Shown: positions 26,521 to 33,808 of the stretch, piece by piece
How positions within the stretch are numbered: the stretch's first letter is position 1
How the letters are laid out: every line of letters starts with the position of its first letter
Assembly: GCA_016712405.1 (NCBI GenBank)
Contig: JADJRD010000014.1
Span: 930,001-994,000 of the forward strand
From: Cellvibrio sp.
GTDB lineage: Bacteria > Pseudomonadota > Gammaproteobacteria > Pseudomonadales > Cellvibrionaceae
Reading direction: 5' to 3'
Length of the DNA: 64,000 nt
The notes under the pieces: generated by a model
Databases searched by the model: none
Told to the model about the DNA's origin: nothing
What the model saw: the letters and a program-made list of their open reading frames with translations, nothing else
Program-made: the position numbers and the translations under genes

Positions 26521-26565
26521 CAAAGGGGGCTTACCCTTTGCCCCTGAGTTTCGGGGGCTTTTTTT
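26521..26565 (+). terminator. Terminator with an upstream overlapping hairpin
   Basis: The terminator stem GCCCCTGA / TCGGGGGC (26540-26547, 26551-26558, loop GTT, one G-U pair) is followed by seven T. Directly upstream, CAAAGGG (26521-26527) and CCCTTTG (26534-26540) form a second 7-bp hairpin sharing one base with it. It ends the GntR transcript. Confidence 0.85.
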
Positions 26566-26600
26566 CAAATAATATTGTTAGAGGAGCGATTAGTGAAACT

Positions 26601-26662
26601 CCATAAAATTACATTCCATAAAATGGGTATTTTGACAAGCCTGTACCTAAAAGCTATTTAGG
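26601..26662 (+). promoter_or_regulatory. GH115 promoter with operator-like repeats
   Basis: TTGACA (26632-26637), a 17-bp spacer and TATTTA (26655-26660) form a good sigma-70-type promoter. A palindrome CCTAAA-N5-TTTAGG (26646-26662) overlaps the -10, as a repressor site would. Upstream, CCATAAAAT occurs twice (26601-26609, 26616-26624), fifteen bases apart. The remaining spacer to the gene at 26747 shows no other structure. Confidence 0.45.
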
Positions 26663-26746
26663 CTCTGTTGCACGCAGTCTTTATAAGAAATAATCAGGGA
26701 TATGAAACAGTTAATAAAATTTGAGTTAAAAAAATTGGAGCGAAGA

Positions 26747-29320
26747 ATGAAAACATTTTATATCTGGATATCCGTCGTTATGACGGGTTTCGCAGCAAAT
26801 AGCCTTTTTGCTTGCACGATTCCAGCCTCGCTTTGCGAGTATAAAAGTGAAGTGAGTTTTCCTCTTATTGAAAACTCGCGGCCAGCACAGATCATTGTAG
26901 AAAAAACCAATGATGTTGCGGTGCTGCGGGTTGCAAAGAGTTTTGCTGAAGATTTAAAACAAGTGAGTGGTCGTGCAGCAGTTGTCAGCCACGATAAAAA
27001 GCGAATAAAAAAATCGGCGATTATTATTGGTGTTGTGGGGCAGAGCCCGCTGATTGACGAATTGATCGATCAAGGCAAGTTAGATGTCACCGAATTAAAA
27101 GATCAGTGGGAAGCTTTCAAAATAGTGGTTGTTAAAAATCCCTGGCCAAAGGTAGAGCAGGTTTTATTAATTGTTGGCTCAGACAGGCGCGGAGCCATTT
27201 TTGGTGCTTATGATATTTCTGAAAAAATTGGCGTATCTCCCTGGTACTGGTTTGCAGATGTTCCTATTCAAAAGAAAGACAATATTTACATCACTGCCGG
27301 TAGTCGAAGCGACAAACCGGGTGTTCGTTACAGAGGCATATTTATTAACGACGAAGATCCTGCACTGAGTGGCTGGGCGAAGAAAAAATTCGGCGGTGTA
27401 AATTCAAAAATGTATGAACATGTTTTTGAACTTATGCTGCGTTTAAAAGCCAATTACATTTGGCCTGCGATGTGGGCACCTAAAGCCTTTCATTTAGATG
27501 ATCCCAAAAATACTGAATTAGCGGATGCCATGGGCATTGTCGTAGGGGCATCACACCACGAACCTATGACCCGCGCGCAAAATGAATGGCACAGGCTGCC
27601 CGCCGAAACCGGGGCAGGCGGCGAATGGAATTACCTTCACAATCGAGACAATCTTCGTAAATTTTGGCGTGGTGGCATCGAGCGAATGATGTCAAAAGGT
27701 GATGGGAAAGTTTACGAGAGCCTCATTACTATGGGTATGCGAGGCGATGGTGATGAGCCTATGTCACAAGGCACTGCAATTGATTTGTTAGAAAAAATAG
27801 TGGCTGATCAACGACAAATTATTCAAGACGTTACTAAAAAACCTGCCGAACAAACGCCGCAACTATGGGCACTTTATAAAGAGGTGCAGGATTATTACGA
27901 TCAAGGCATGTCAGTTCCGGATGATGTCACTTTATTATTTGCCGATGACAACTGGGGACAAATTCGACGCTTGCCCACAAAAAATCTAAATCGCAAAGGC
28001 GGCTTTGGTGTCTACTATCATTTCGATTATGTCGGTGCGCCACGCAATTATAAATGGCTCAATACGATTCAAATTGAAAAGGTTTGGCAACAAATGAATC
28101 TTGCCTATGAGAGAGGTGCAAAAAATATTTGGATTGTGAATGTTGGCGATATCAAACCGGCTGAATATCCATTGGATTTTTTCATGAAAATGGCATGGGC
28201 ACCTGAAGCTATGACGCCTGATGCTTTAGCGGCATTTCCTCAAGATTGGGCAGAAAGGCAATTCGGCGCTGAACATGCTGATGGAATCGGCATGTTGATA
28301 ACAGAATACACTCAGTATGCCTCACGGCGTAAACCTGAATTAATTAACGAAAATACGTTTGCGGTTGGAACTGTAACCAAAGAAGCGCTGATCACAGGTG
28401 AGTTTGATGATCTAATGAATCAATGGCGAGAGTTGATGAGTTCCGCTACAGAAATGAAAAAGAATTTAACGCCGCAACAACATGATGCTTATTTTCAGCT
28501 GATTGAATATCCAGTCCTTGCACTGGGAAATTTACACGAACTCTATTGGGCGACAGCTTGGAATCGACAACTAGCCAGAACCCATGATGCGCGCGCGAAT
28601 TATTTTCTTAAAATAGCTGAAGAAAGTTTTGCGCGTGATTCTGTACTGACAGAAAAATATCACAGCATAAACAATAGCAAGTGGAACGGCATGATGAATC
28701 AGGTTCATATGAATTACGTCATCTGGAATACACCGACACAACAATCGATTCCTAGTCTTGTAAAAGTAGCCGCAGATAGACCTGTTCATGAACTTAATCC
28801 TATTCCCTTGATAAAATCCAGGGAGTTAAAAAATTCAAACTCTATTAAATTGAATGCGGCCGATTTCAATCGCAAACACAACAATGCAGGATTGTCATGG
28901 ACTGCGATTCCCAATCTTGGACAATCGAAAGCCGCCATGATTGTGCTTCCTCAAGGAAGACCGGCTACACGCATAGAAGATGGTGTTAATTTGGAATATG
29001 ATTTTTCAATTAATTCAGCCAGTGATTTGCAAGTCATACTGCATTTAAGCCCTACATTGGACACTATAGGTTCAGAAGGTATACGGCTGGGCGTTTCTAT
29101 TGATGACGGCAAAGCTGCAATCATTAATTATCATCTCATTCCAACCAGTGGTGCGATTAAAATTCCGCAACAACAAGCCTGGACTGATGCTGTGATTAAT
29201 AATGGCCATCAAGAAGAGGTGACATTTGCCAAAATTTCTGCAGGTAAACACAGTCTAAAAATTTGGCGAATGGATGATAATATTATTTTGGAAAAAATTG
29301 AGATTAATCCAAAAATATAA
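26747..29320 (+). CDS. GH115 alpha-glucuronidase, secreted
   Basis: 857 aa from ATG 26747, which has GGAG close upstream; the in-frame ATG at 26702 would add 15 residues ahead of the signal peptide (MKTFYIWISVVMTGFAANSLFA). GH115 features: an N-terminal alpha/beta domain (GVVGQSPLIDELI, RRGAIFGAYDISEKIGVSPW), then the catalytic barrel with RGIFINDEDPALSGWAKKKF, LRLKANYIWPAMWAPKAFHL, GIVVGASHHEPMTRAQNEW and FADDNWGQIRRLP, followed by helical and C-terminal beta-sandwich parts (LSWTAIPNLGQ, IEDGVNLEYDFSI). GH115 enzymes remove (4-O-methyl-)glucuronic acid from internal and terminal xylose of xylan. A Cys-rich segment just after the signal (CTIPASLC) is noted. It is the only glycosidase of this locus in the window. 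Confidence 0.93.
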   Translation: MKTFYIWISVVMTGFAANSLFACTIPASLCEYKSEVSFPLIENSRPAQIIVEKTNDVAVLRVAKSFAEDLKQVSGRAAVVSHDKKRIKKSAIIIGVVGQSPLIDELIDQGKLDVTELKDQWEAFKIVVVKNPWPKVEQVLLIVGSDRRGAIFGAYDISEKIGVSPWYWFADVPIQKKDNIYITAGSRSDKPGVRYRGIFINDEDPALSGWAKKKFGGVNSKMYEHVFELMLRLKANYIWPAMWAPKAFHLDDPKNTELADAMGIVVGASHHEPMTRAQNEWHRLPAETGAGGEWNYLHNRDNLRKFWRGGIERMMSKGDGKVYESLITMGMRGDGDEPMSQGTAIDLLEKIVADQRQIIQDVTKKPAEQTPQLWALYKEVQDYYDQGMSVPDDVTLLFADDNWGQIRRLPTKNLNRKGGFGVYYHFDYVGAPRNYKWLNTIQIEKVWQQMNLAYERGAKNIWIVNVGDIKPAEYPLDFFMKMAWAPEAMTPDALAAFPQDWAERQFGAEHADGIGMLITEYTQYASRRKPELINENTFAVGTVTKEALITGEFDDLMNQWRELMSSATEMKKNLTPQQHDAYFQLIEYPVLALGNLHELYWATAWNRQLARTHDARANYFLKIAEESFARDSVLTEKYHSINNSKWNGMMNQVHMNYVIWNTPTQQSIPSLVKVAADRPVHELNPIPLIKSRELKNSNSIKLNAADFNRKHNNAGLSWTAIPNLGQSKAAMIVLPQGRPATRIEDGVNLEYDFSINSASDLQVILHLSPTLDTIGSEGIRLGVSIDDGKAAIINYHLIPTSGAIKIPQQQAWTDAVINNGHQEEVTFAKISAGKHSLKIWRMDDNIILEKIEINPKI

Positions 29321-29364
29321 TCTCAATAAATATTCTATATCTGTATAAATCTAATTGGGGACAA

Positions 29365-30585
29365 TTATGATTTCCACATCTTCTGCCACTTCAAATCCGT
29401 CCCCGACCGCCACAACCATTCGATAGGGCCGTAATTAAAATATTGTAACCACCATTTGCAAAAGAAAACTTGCAAGCCAAAAATGGCAACGGCTAAAAGT
29501 ACATTTTCAGCGGGTGAGGTGAGAGGGAAAACGCCAAACCCCACATTAAAGAAAATAAACACACCGATGAGTGACTGCATGAGATAAGTGGTTAATGCCA
29601 TTTTGCCTGCGGGGGCCAGTGTCGATAAAAAATTGAACCAACGGGGTTTTAGCATTAACAGTGCAAAGCCGCTGATGTAGATGAAGGTCAAGCTGGCATT
29701 TAAGCTGTCGAACCACAAACCCGAAAGCCAAGCGAGCAGATGATTGTCTTCAGTAGGCATTTTGCTGATGAATACTACTATGGCTAACAAAACCCCAATA
29801 ATAAAAATGATGAGAAGTAACCAGGCTGATTTTTTACAAATGGTTGTTAATTGTGTTTTGTGTTCCTCGATTTTTGCAAACCATTGCCAGCGACCGACCA
29901 ACATACCGAGTAGAAAAAATCCAAGTGTGATCCACAATCGGCCGGAATTAATTTGATAAGCTAATTTTTCATACGCCGCGTGTGCATTGTGTTGAACCAT
30001 TTCACTAAAGTTCGCTTGAGAAACCGTAAATAGCATGGCTTGTGCATCAGCCTTATTGCGTGAATCCATCAAGGGATAATGTTGAAAGCCGAAAATGCTC
30101 ACTAATTCAACGAGCTTACTGGGAATATTCAATATCAATAAGCAGCCAATAATCAGTAGAGCTCTATCACTCAAATGGCGAAAAAATAAGAGAAGGAATC
30201 CAAGCGGAACATAAATGGACAAAATATCTGCTCGCCAAAAGCAATGGTGCGCAATTGCAATCATGCCGAGAATGCACAGTCGCCACGCAAAACGTGCGGC
30301 CACATTGGGGTAACGCTGTGCCAGTGATTGCATTTGAATGTAAAAACTTAAACCAAATAAAAAGGAAAAGATGGCAAAAAATTTGGCATTTATTAAAAGC
30401 ATATAGATAGCAAAACTAATACCGGTAAAAATGTCCTGATGCAATCGGTAATATTCTTCAGGTAAGGGCCCGCCAACAAACCAGGAAATCATATGCGCGA
30501 AGAAAATGCCGAAAAGCGCAAACCCTCTTAGGGCATCTATCGTCAAAATTCGTGGTTTATTCAGGAGTGGGGCGGATGATTGCAT
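29365..30585 (-). CDS. DUF418 (YeiB-like) membrane protein
   Basis: 406 aa with about eight to ten membrane helices. The N-terminus shows the family motif RILTIDALRGFALFGIFFAH, and the C-terminal DUF418 region contains LAPAGKMALTTYLMQSLIG and the ending FNYGPIEWLWRSGTDLKW. AGGA lies eight bases from the ATG. These proteins are related to acyltransferase-3-like membrane enzymes, but no reaction is established. It converges with the GH115 gene with 44 bases between and no clear terminator, and is divergent from marC. Function unknown. Confidence 0.9.
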   Translation of the reverse strand: MQSSAPLLNKPRILTIDALRGFALFGIFFAHMISWFVGGPLPEEYYRLHQDIFTGISFAIYMLLINAKFFAIFSFLFGLSFYIQMQSLAQRYPNVAARFAWRLCILGMIAIAHHCFWRADILSIYVPLGFLLLFFRHLSDRALLIIGCLLILNIPSKLVELVSIFGFQHYPLMDSRNKADAQAMLFTVSQANFSEMVQHNAHAAYEKLAYQINSGRLWITLGFFLLGMLVGRWQWFAKIEEHKTQLTTICKKSAWLLLIIFIIGVLLAIVVFISKMPTEDNHLLAWLSGLWFDSLNASLTFIYISGFALLMLKPRWFNFLSTLAPAGKMALTTYLMQSLIGVFIFFNVGFGVFPLTSPAENVLLAVAIFGLQVFFCKWWLQYFNYGPIEWLWRSGTDLKWQKMWKS

Positions 30586-30678
30586 GGAAGTAATCCTGGA
30601 GTGAGATTTTTGTTTTAGACTGATTATGTTCTATATTGGATTCAATCGACGTAAATAATTTATAAATCAGGAAAAGTC

Positions 30679-31284
30679 ATGCTGGAGTTAACCGAATACA
30701 CCAAATTTTTGATTGGGCTTATTGCGATTGTTGATCCTCTCGGTGCTGTGCCGGTGTTTTTAGCCTTGACCGTCAGGCAGTCGTTAATACAACAACGTAA
30801 AACTGCGCGTTTAACAATAGTCTCGGTATTTGTAGCCTTGATGGTCGCTTTGTTATTGGGTGAATGGATACTCTGGGCATTGGGTATCAGTATTGATGCG
30901 TTTCGTTGTGCGGGTGGATTGGTCTTGATGATTATTGGTATTGGCATGCTGCAATCCAAAGGGCATTCGATGATGGAGGACGATGAAGATGAAACAGTGG
31001 CCTTGGTTCCTTTAACAATGCCCTTGTTGGCAGGGCCGGGATCAATGAGTGCCGTAATTGTCTATGCACACAAATCAGCGGGTGTTATTCATTATGGATT
31101 AATTGCATTTTGCATTTTGTTGGTGTGTTTTTCGCTCTGGTTATGTTTCAAATTTTTACCTTGGTTTGGGCAACATTTGAGTGCGCGAACCGTGGTTATG
31201 TCCACACGTGTAATGGGATTATTGTTGGTTGCTATTGCTGTTGAATTTATTGCGGGCGGCATTAAAGGATTATTTTTTGGCTGA
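30679..31284 (+). CDS. MarC-family integral membrane protein
   Basis: 201 aa with six predicted helices and the family motif IGLIAIVDPLGAVPVFLALT near the start, plus TMPLLAGPGSMSAVIVYAHK in the middle. AGGA precedes the ATG. MarC/NAAT proteins are inner-membrane proteins of unclear function, once named after multiple antibiotic resistance but not shown to mediate it. Its 3' end overlaps that of the opposing anti-sigma gene by 15 bases (31270-31284). Confidence 0.92.
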   Translation: MLELTEYTKFLIGLIAIVDPLGAVPVFLALTVRQSLIQQRKTARLTIVSVFVALMVALLLGEWILWALGISIDAFRCAGGLVLMIIGIGMLQSKGHSMMEDDEDETVALVPLTMPLLAGPGSMSAVIVYAHKSAGVIHYGLIAFCILLVCFSLWLCFKFLPWFGQHLSARTVVMSTRVMGLLLVAIAVEFIAGGIKGLFFG

Positions 31285-31500
31285 TTCTTTAATGCGTTGC
31301 AATAACTCATCAATATTGTCATTTGAAGGTTCACTCAAGGCGGATCGAGCGACTTTATTGGTGACTTTTAATTGGCGATAAAAACGGCGGCAGTGTGAGC
31401 ACATCATCAGGTGCATGCGAATTTTCCAGTTCAATTTTGTAGTGGAATTGTTATCCAGATAGTCACTGGCAAGACTGGCGACTTGTTTGCAATTTAGCAT
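31270..31500 (-). CDS. Zinc-finger anti-sigma factor (zf-HC2 type)
   Basis: 76 aa with a zinc-binding anti-sigma motif: Cys4, then HLMMCSHC (H-x3-C-x2-C). It has no membrane helix, so it would be a soluble anti-sigma factor holding the ECF sigma encoded directly upstream, with which it overlaps by 7 bases. AGGAGA lies ahead of the ATG. Zinc and Cys content suggest release by oxidative or thiol stress, as in ZAS-type factors; this is inferred from family only. Its end overlaps the end of marC on the other strand. Confidence 0.87.
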   Translation of the reverse strand: MLNCKQVASLASDYLDNNSTTKLNWKIRMHLMMCSHCRRFYRQLKVTNKVARSALSEPSNDNIDELLQRIKESAKK

Positions 31501-32111
31501 GAGCCTGTCTCCTGATAACGACTAATCATTTGCATTAATTGTAGCCTGGCTCTGTGTAATAACACTCTAACGTTGGCTGCACTGATATTCAGCAGTTCAC
31601 AAATTTCCTCGAATGCGACTTGTTCAATTTCCTTTAATAAAAATACGGTTCTTTGAGTTTCAGGTAAACGATTCAGCGTTTTTTTGATGCATTCCTTTAA
31701 TTGCTGCTCCGCCAATAATTCATCAGGAGACTCTGTTCGCCAAGTGGCAACGGGATTTTTCCAGTGGCCATCTTCTCGAAAGTTTGCTGAATCCAAATAA
31801 CTTCCTGGTGTTTCACCATCCAGCTGATCCAAAGATGTTTTACGCGATTCTTTACGTAAACGTGTAGTGGCAATATTGCTGACAATTCGGAACAGCCAGG
31901 TTTTTAACGATGAGCGACCTTCAAACTTTGCAATATTGGAATACACTGACACCCAAGCTTCTTGAACTATATCATCTGCAAAGGTATCACCTGCGATAGA
32001 TCGTGCAAGAGACACCATTGTCGATTGGTGCTGACGAATCAGTTGCGCAAAGGCAGCGTCACTTCCTTGAATTAATGCCTTTATTAATGCGGATTCGTCT
32101 TTAAATTGCAT
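31494..32111 (-). CDS. ECF RNA polymerase sigma factor
   Basis: 205 aa with sigma region 2 (about 15-85; FADDIVQEAWVSVYSNIAKF, LKTWLFRIVSNIATTRLRKE) and region 4 (about 130-195; LPETQRTVFLLKEIEQVAFE, EICELLNISAANVRVLLHRA). It is translationally coupled to the anti-sigma gene (7-base overlap) and lies 43 bases behind the doxX-like gene, so all three are likely one operon. An autoregulated stress sigma is inferred. The ribosome-binding site is weak. Confidence 0.93.
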   Translation of the reverse strand: MQFKDESALIKALIQGSDAAFAQLIRQHQSTMVSLARSIAGDTFADDIVQEAWVSVYSNIAKFEGRSSLKTWLFRIVSNIATTRLRKESRKTSLDQLDGETPGSYLDSANFREDGHWKNPVATWRTESPDELLAEQQLKECIKKTLNRLPETQRTVFLLKEIEQVAFEEICELLNISAANVRVLLHRARLQLMQMISRYQETGSC

Positions 32112-32154
32112 AGTGATTGAATAATCTTTGAATCGTTTTTACAGCGGTTTTTTG

Positions 32155-32748
32155 TCAACTTTTCCGGCGCAAAAAACCAAACCAATAATCCAGACTAATC
32201 CATTTTCCGGAACCTAATGCGATTAACGCCAAGAGCATTATTAAATAAGTGGTGGCGAATTCTATTCCGTTATTCAAAATAACAAATTTGCCAGAGCTGG
32301 TTAACCATTCATAATTGCCATGCTCTTGTAATAAGTCGCGCGCGCGATCTAATTTTTCTGCTGATGCCAACACTTGCTGATTGGCAAAAGGCGCAGAAGG
32401 GTCTGCAATGGCTTGCCAACCATTATCCAGGTGTACAGAAAAAATAGCGACTAACATGGTCACAATTAATGGAATGCTGATCCAGCGTGTTAATAATCCC
32501 AGTGCAAGTAAAAGTGCGCCGGCCAATTCAGTTGCAGTTGCCAAAAATGCCATTAACCCAGGCAATGGAAGTCCCAAGCCCCATTCAGAATTGCCAAACC
32601 AATCTACTGTATCCTGAAAATGATGCAGTTTATGTGATCCCGCCATCCAGAAAATGGGCACCAAATAGAGCCTAAGCCCCAGTGATGCCAAGGGGCTAGC
32701 GAATTGTGATAAGGCTTTATCCAGTTGTATCAGCGGAGCCCATTGCAT
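32155..32748 (-). CDS. DoxX-family membrane protein
   Basis: 197 aa from ATG 32748, chosen because GAGG lies eight bases upstream; an in-frame start at 32796 lacks support. Four membrane helices are seen, with the DoxX pattern LRLYLVPIFWMAGSHKLHHF, then GLMAFLATATELAGALLLAL and a C-terminal TYLIMLLALIALGSGKW. DoxX-like proteins are poorly defined; some act with thiosulfate or redox enzymes. It is the first gene of the doxX / sigma / anti-sigma group and may be a member of the regulon. Confidence 0.85.
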   Translation of the reverse strand: MQWAPLIQLDKALSQFASPLASLGLRLYLVPIFWMAGSHKLHHFQDTVDWFGNSEWGLGLPLPGLMAFLATATELAGALLLALGLLTRWISIPLIVTMLVAIFSVHLDNGWQAIADPSAPFANQQVLASAEKLDRARDLLQEHGNYEWLTSSGKFVILNNGIEFATTYLIMLLALIALGSGKWISLDYWFGFLRRKS

Positions 32749-32834
32749 ACATAAATCCTCAGTCGATAGTTGTAGCGGCTTTGACGTATAAGTCACAAGC
32801 TTGTTACAACCTGAGGAGGTATACTGTAAAAATA

Positions 32835-33491
32835 TTATTCTGTAACAGATTCCAGAATTTTTTCTTCCGTTTTTTCGATCACTTTTTCTGTCGCTTGGTT
32901 CTTTAGCTGATCGACTTTTTCTGCAGCCATATTGCCCACTTTTTCGGGAATATTTTCAAGAGTATCTTGTGCAGTTTCAATTTTATCTTTGAGTGCATCC
33001 AGTTCTTTTTTCTTTTCTATAGCAGTGTCGTAGGCATTTTTCAGTTCTTGTGGAAGTGCAGGCGTAATTTTTTCTTTAGCGTTTTCTATTTGCTCCGAAA
33101 AGATCTGTGGAATTCCATCCTTAATCAAGACAACGGCCATTTGATTGGTGTCGGCATTCCACACCATGCCAGCTTTGTCGGTAATAGCCTGGACTTTGGG
33201 TGGAGCATAGCGCGAGGCAACATAGAAGAGAGCGCCTTCTTGCTGGATTTCCTGAGCGGTACGCAGGAGTTTCATGGTGGGCTCATACTTATCACCCAAG
33301 AGCTTGGTCATGCGGTTTTTAATCATGGGGGTTTCGAAGAGATTCACTTCATTGGGATCAAATCCCACCAGTGGCTTAAGGAAGCTCCACATCAATTTAC
33401 TTTGGACTTTGTTGCCTATCAGCAACGATGAAACACAGGCCGTTAAAGTGATACAGATCAAGGATATAGCAAGGAATTTAGTGGCACGCAT
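32835..33491 (-). CDS. Hypothetical lipoprotein with long C-terminal helix
   Basis: 218 aa from ATG 33491, with GGAG six bases upstream. A lipoprotein signal ends in the lipobox LTAC (Cys about residue 19). A globular part follows (about 30-130; LMWSFLKPLVGFDPNEVNLF, FYVASRYAPPKVQAITDKAG), and residues about 145-218 form a highly charged helix, rich in Glu and Lys (NAYDTAIEKKKELDALKDKI, then KVDQLKNQATEKVIEKTEEK), likely a coiled coil. No domain family is recognised. It is divergent from the DUF2788 gene. Confidence 0.8.
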   Translation of the reverse strand: MRATKFLAISLICITLTACVSSLLIGNKVQSKLMWSFLKPLVGFDPNEVNLFETPMIKNRMTKLLGDKYEPTMKLLRTAQEIQQEGALFYVASRYAPPKVQAITDKAGMVWNADTNQMAVVLIKDGIPQIFSEQIENAKEKITPALPQELKNAYDTAIEKKKELDALKDKIETAQDTLENIPEKVGNMAAEKVDQLKNQATEKVIEKTEEKILESVTE

Positions 33492-33577
33492 AGAGAGCTC
33501 CGAAATAATACGCGTTATATTCTCGCATATCTCGATCGGAAATAGCATAATTCGCCAAGTTTTATCGGAGGCATTTT

Positions 33578-33775
33578 ATGTCAATAACCCTGTTCGAGAG
33601 TATTGCCACTTACCTGTGTATAGGTGGTTTGGCTATTTTTATGTTTTTTATTATTGGTGATTTGGCTAAAAAATCCAAAGCCGGAAAATTCGGTACCTTT
33701 GTGCTCTACGGGGTGCTGGGTTTTGCCGTGATGGTATTTATTATCAAAGAAATTTTTGTGCATATTTTAAGTTAG
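33578..33775 (+). CDS. DUF2788 small membrane protein
   Basis: 65 aa with two predicted helices (about 7-26, IATYLCIGGLAIFMFFIIGD, and 41-60, TFVLYGVLGFAVMVFIIKEI) joined by a basic loop AKKSKAGKFG. Length and layout match DUF2788 proteins. GGAGG lies upstream of the ATG. It may share a transcript with the hybrid kinase 33 bases downstream. Function unknown. Confidence 0.85.
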   Translation: MSITLFESIATYLCIGGLAIFMFFIIGDLAKKSKAGKFGTFVLYGVLGFAVMVFIIKEIFVHILS

Positions 33776-33808
33776 TTATATTTACCTTTTTCAACCAGTG
33801 CGTTGATT

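Noticed and set aside
32967..33431. 154-codon plus-strand frame
   Set aside because: Antisense to the well-supported lipoprotein gene with RBS and lipobox; no known domain.
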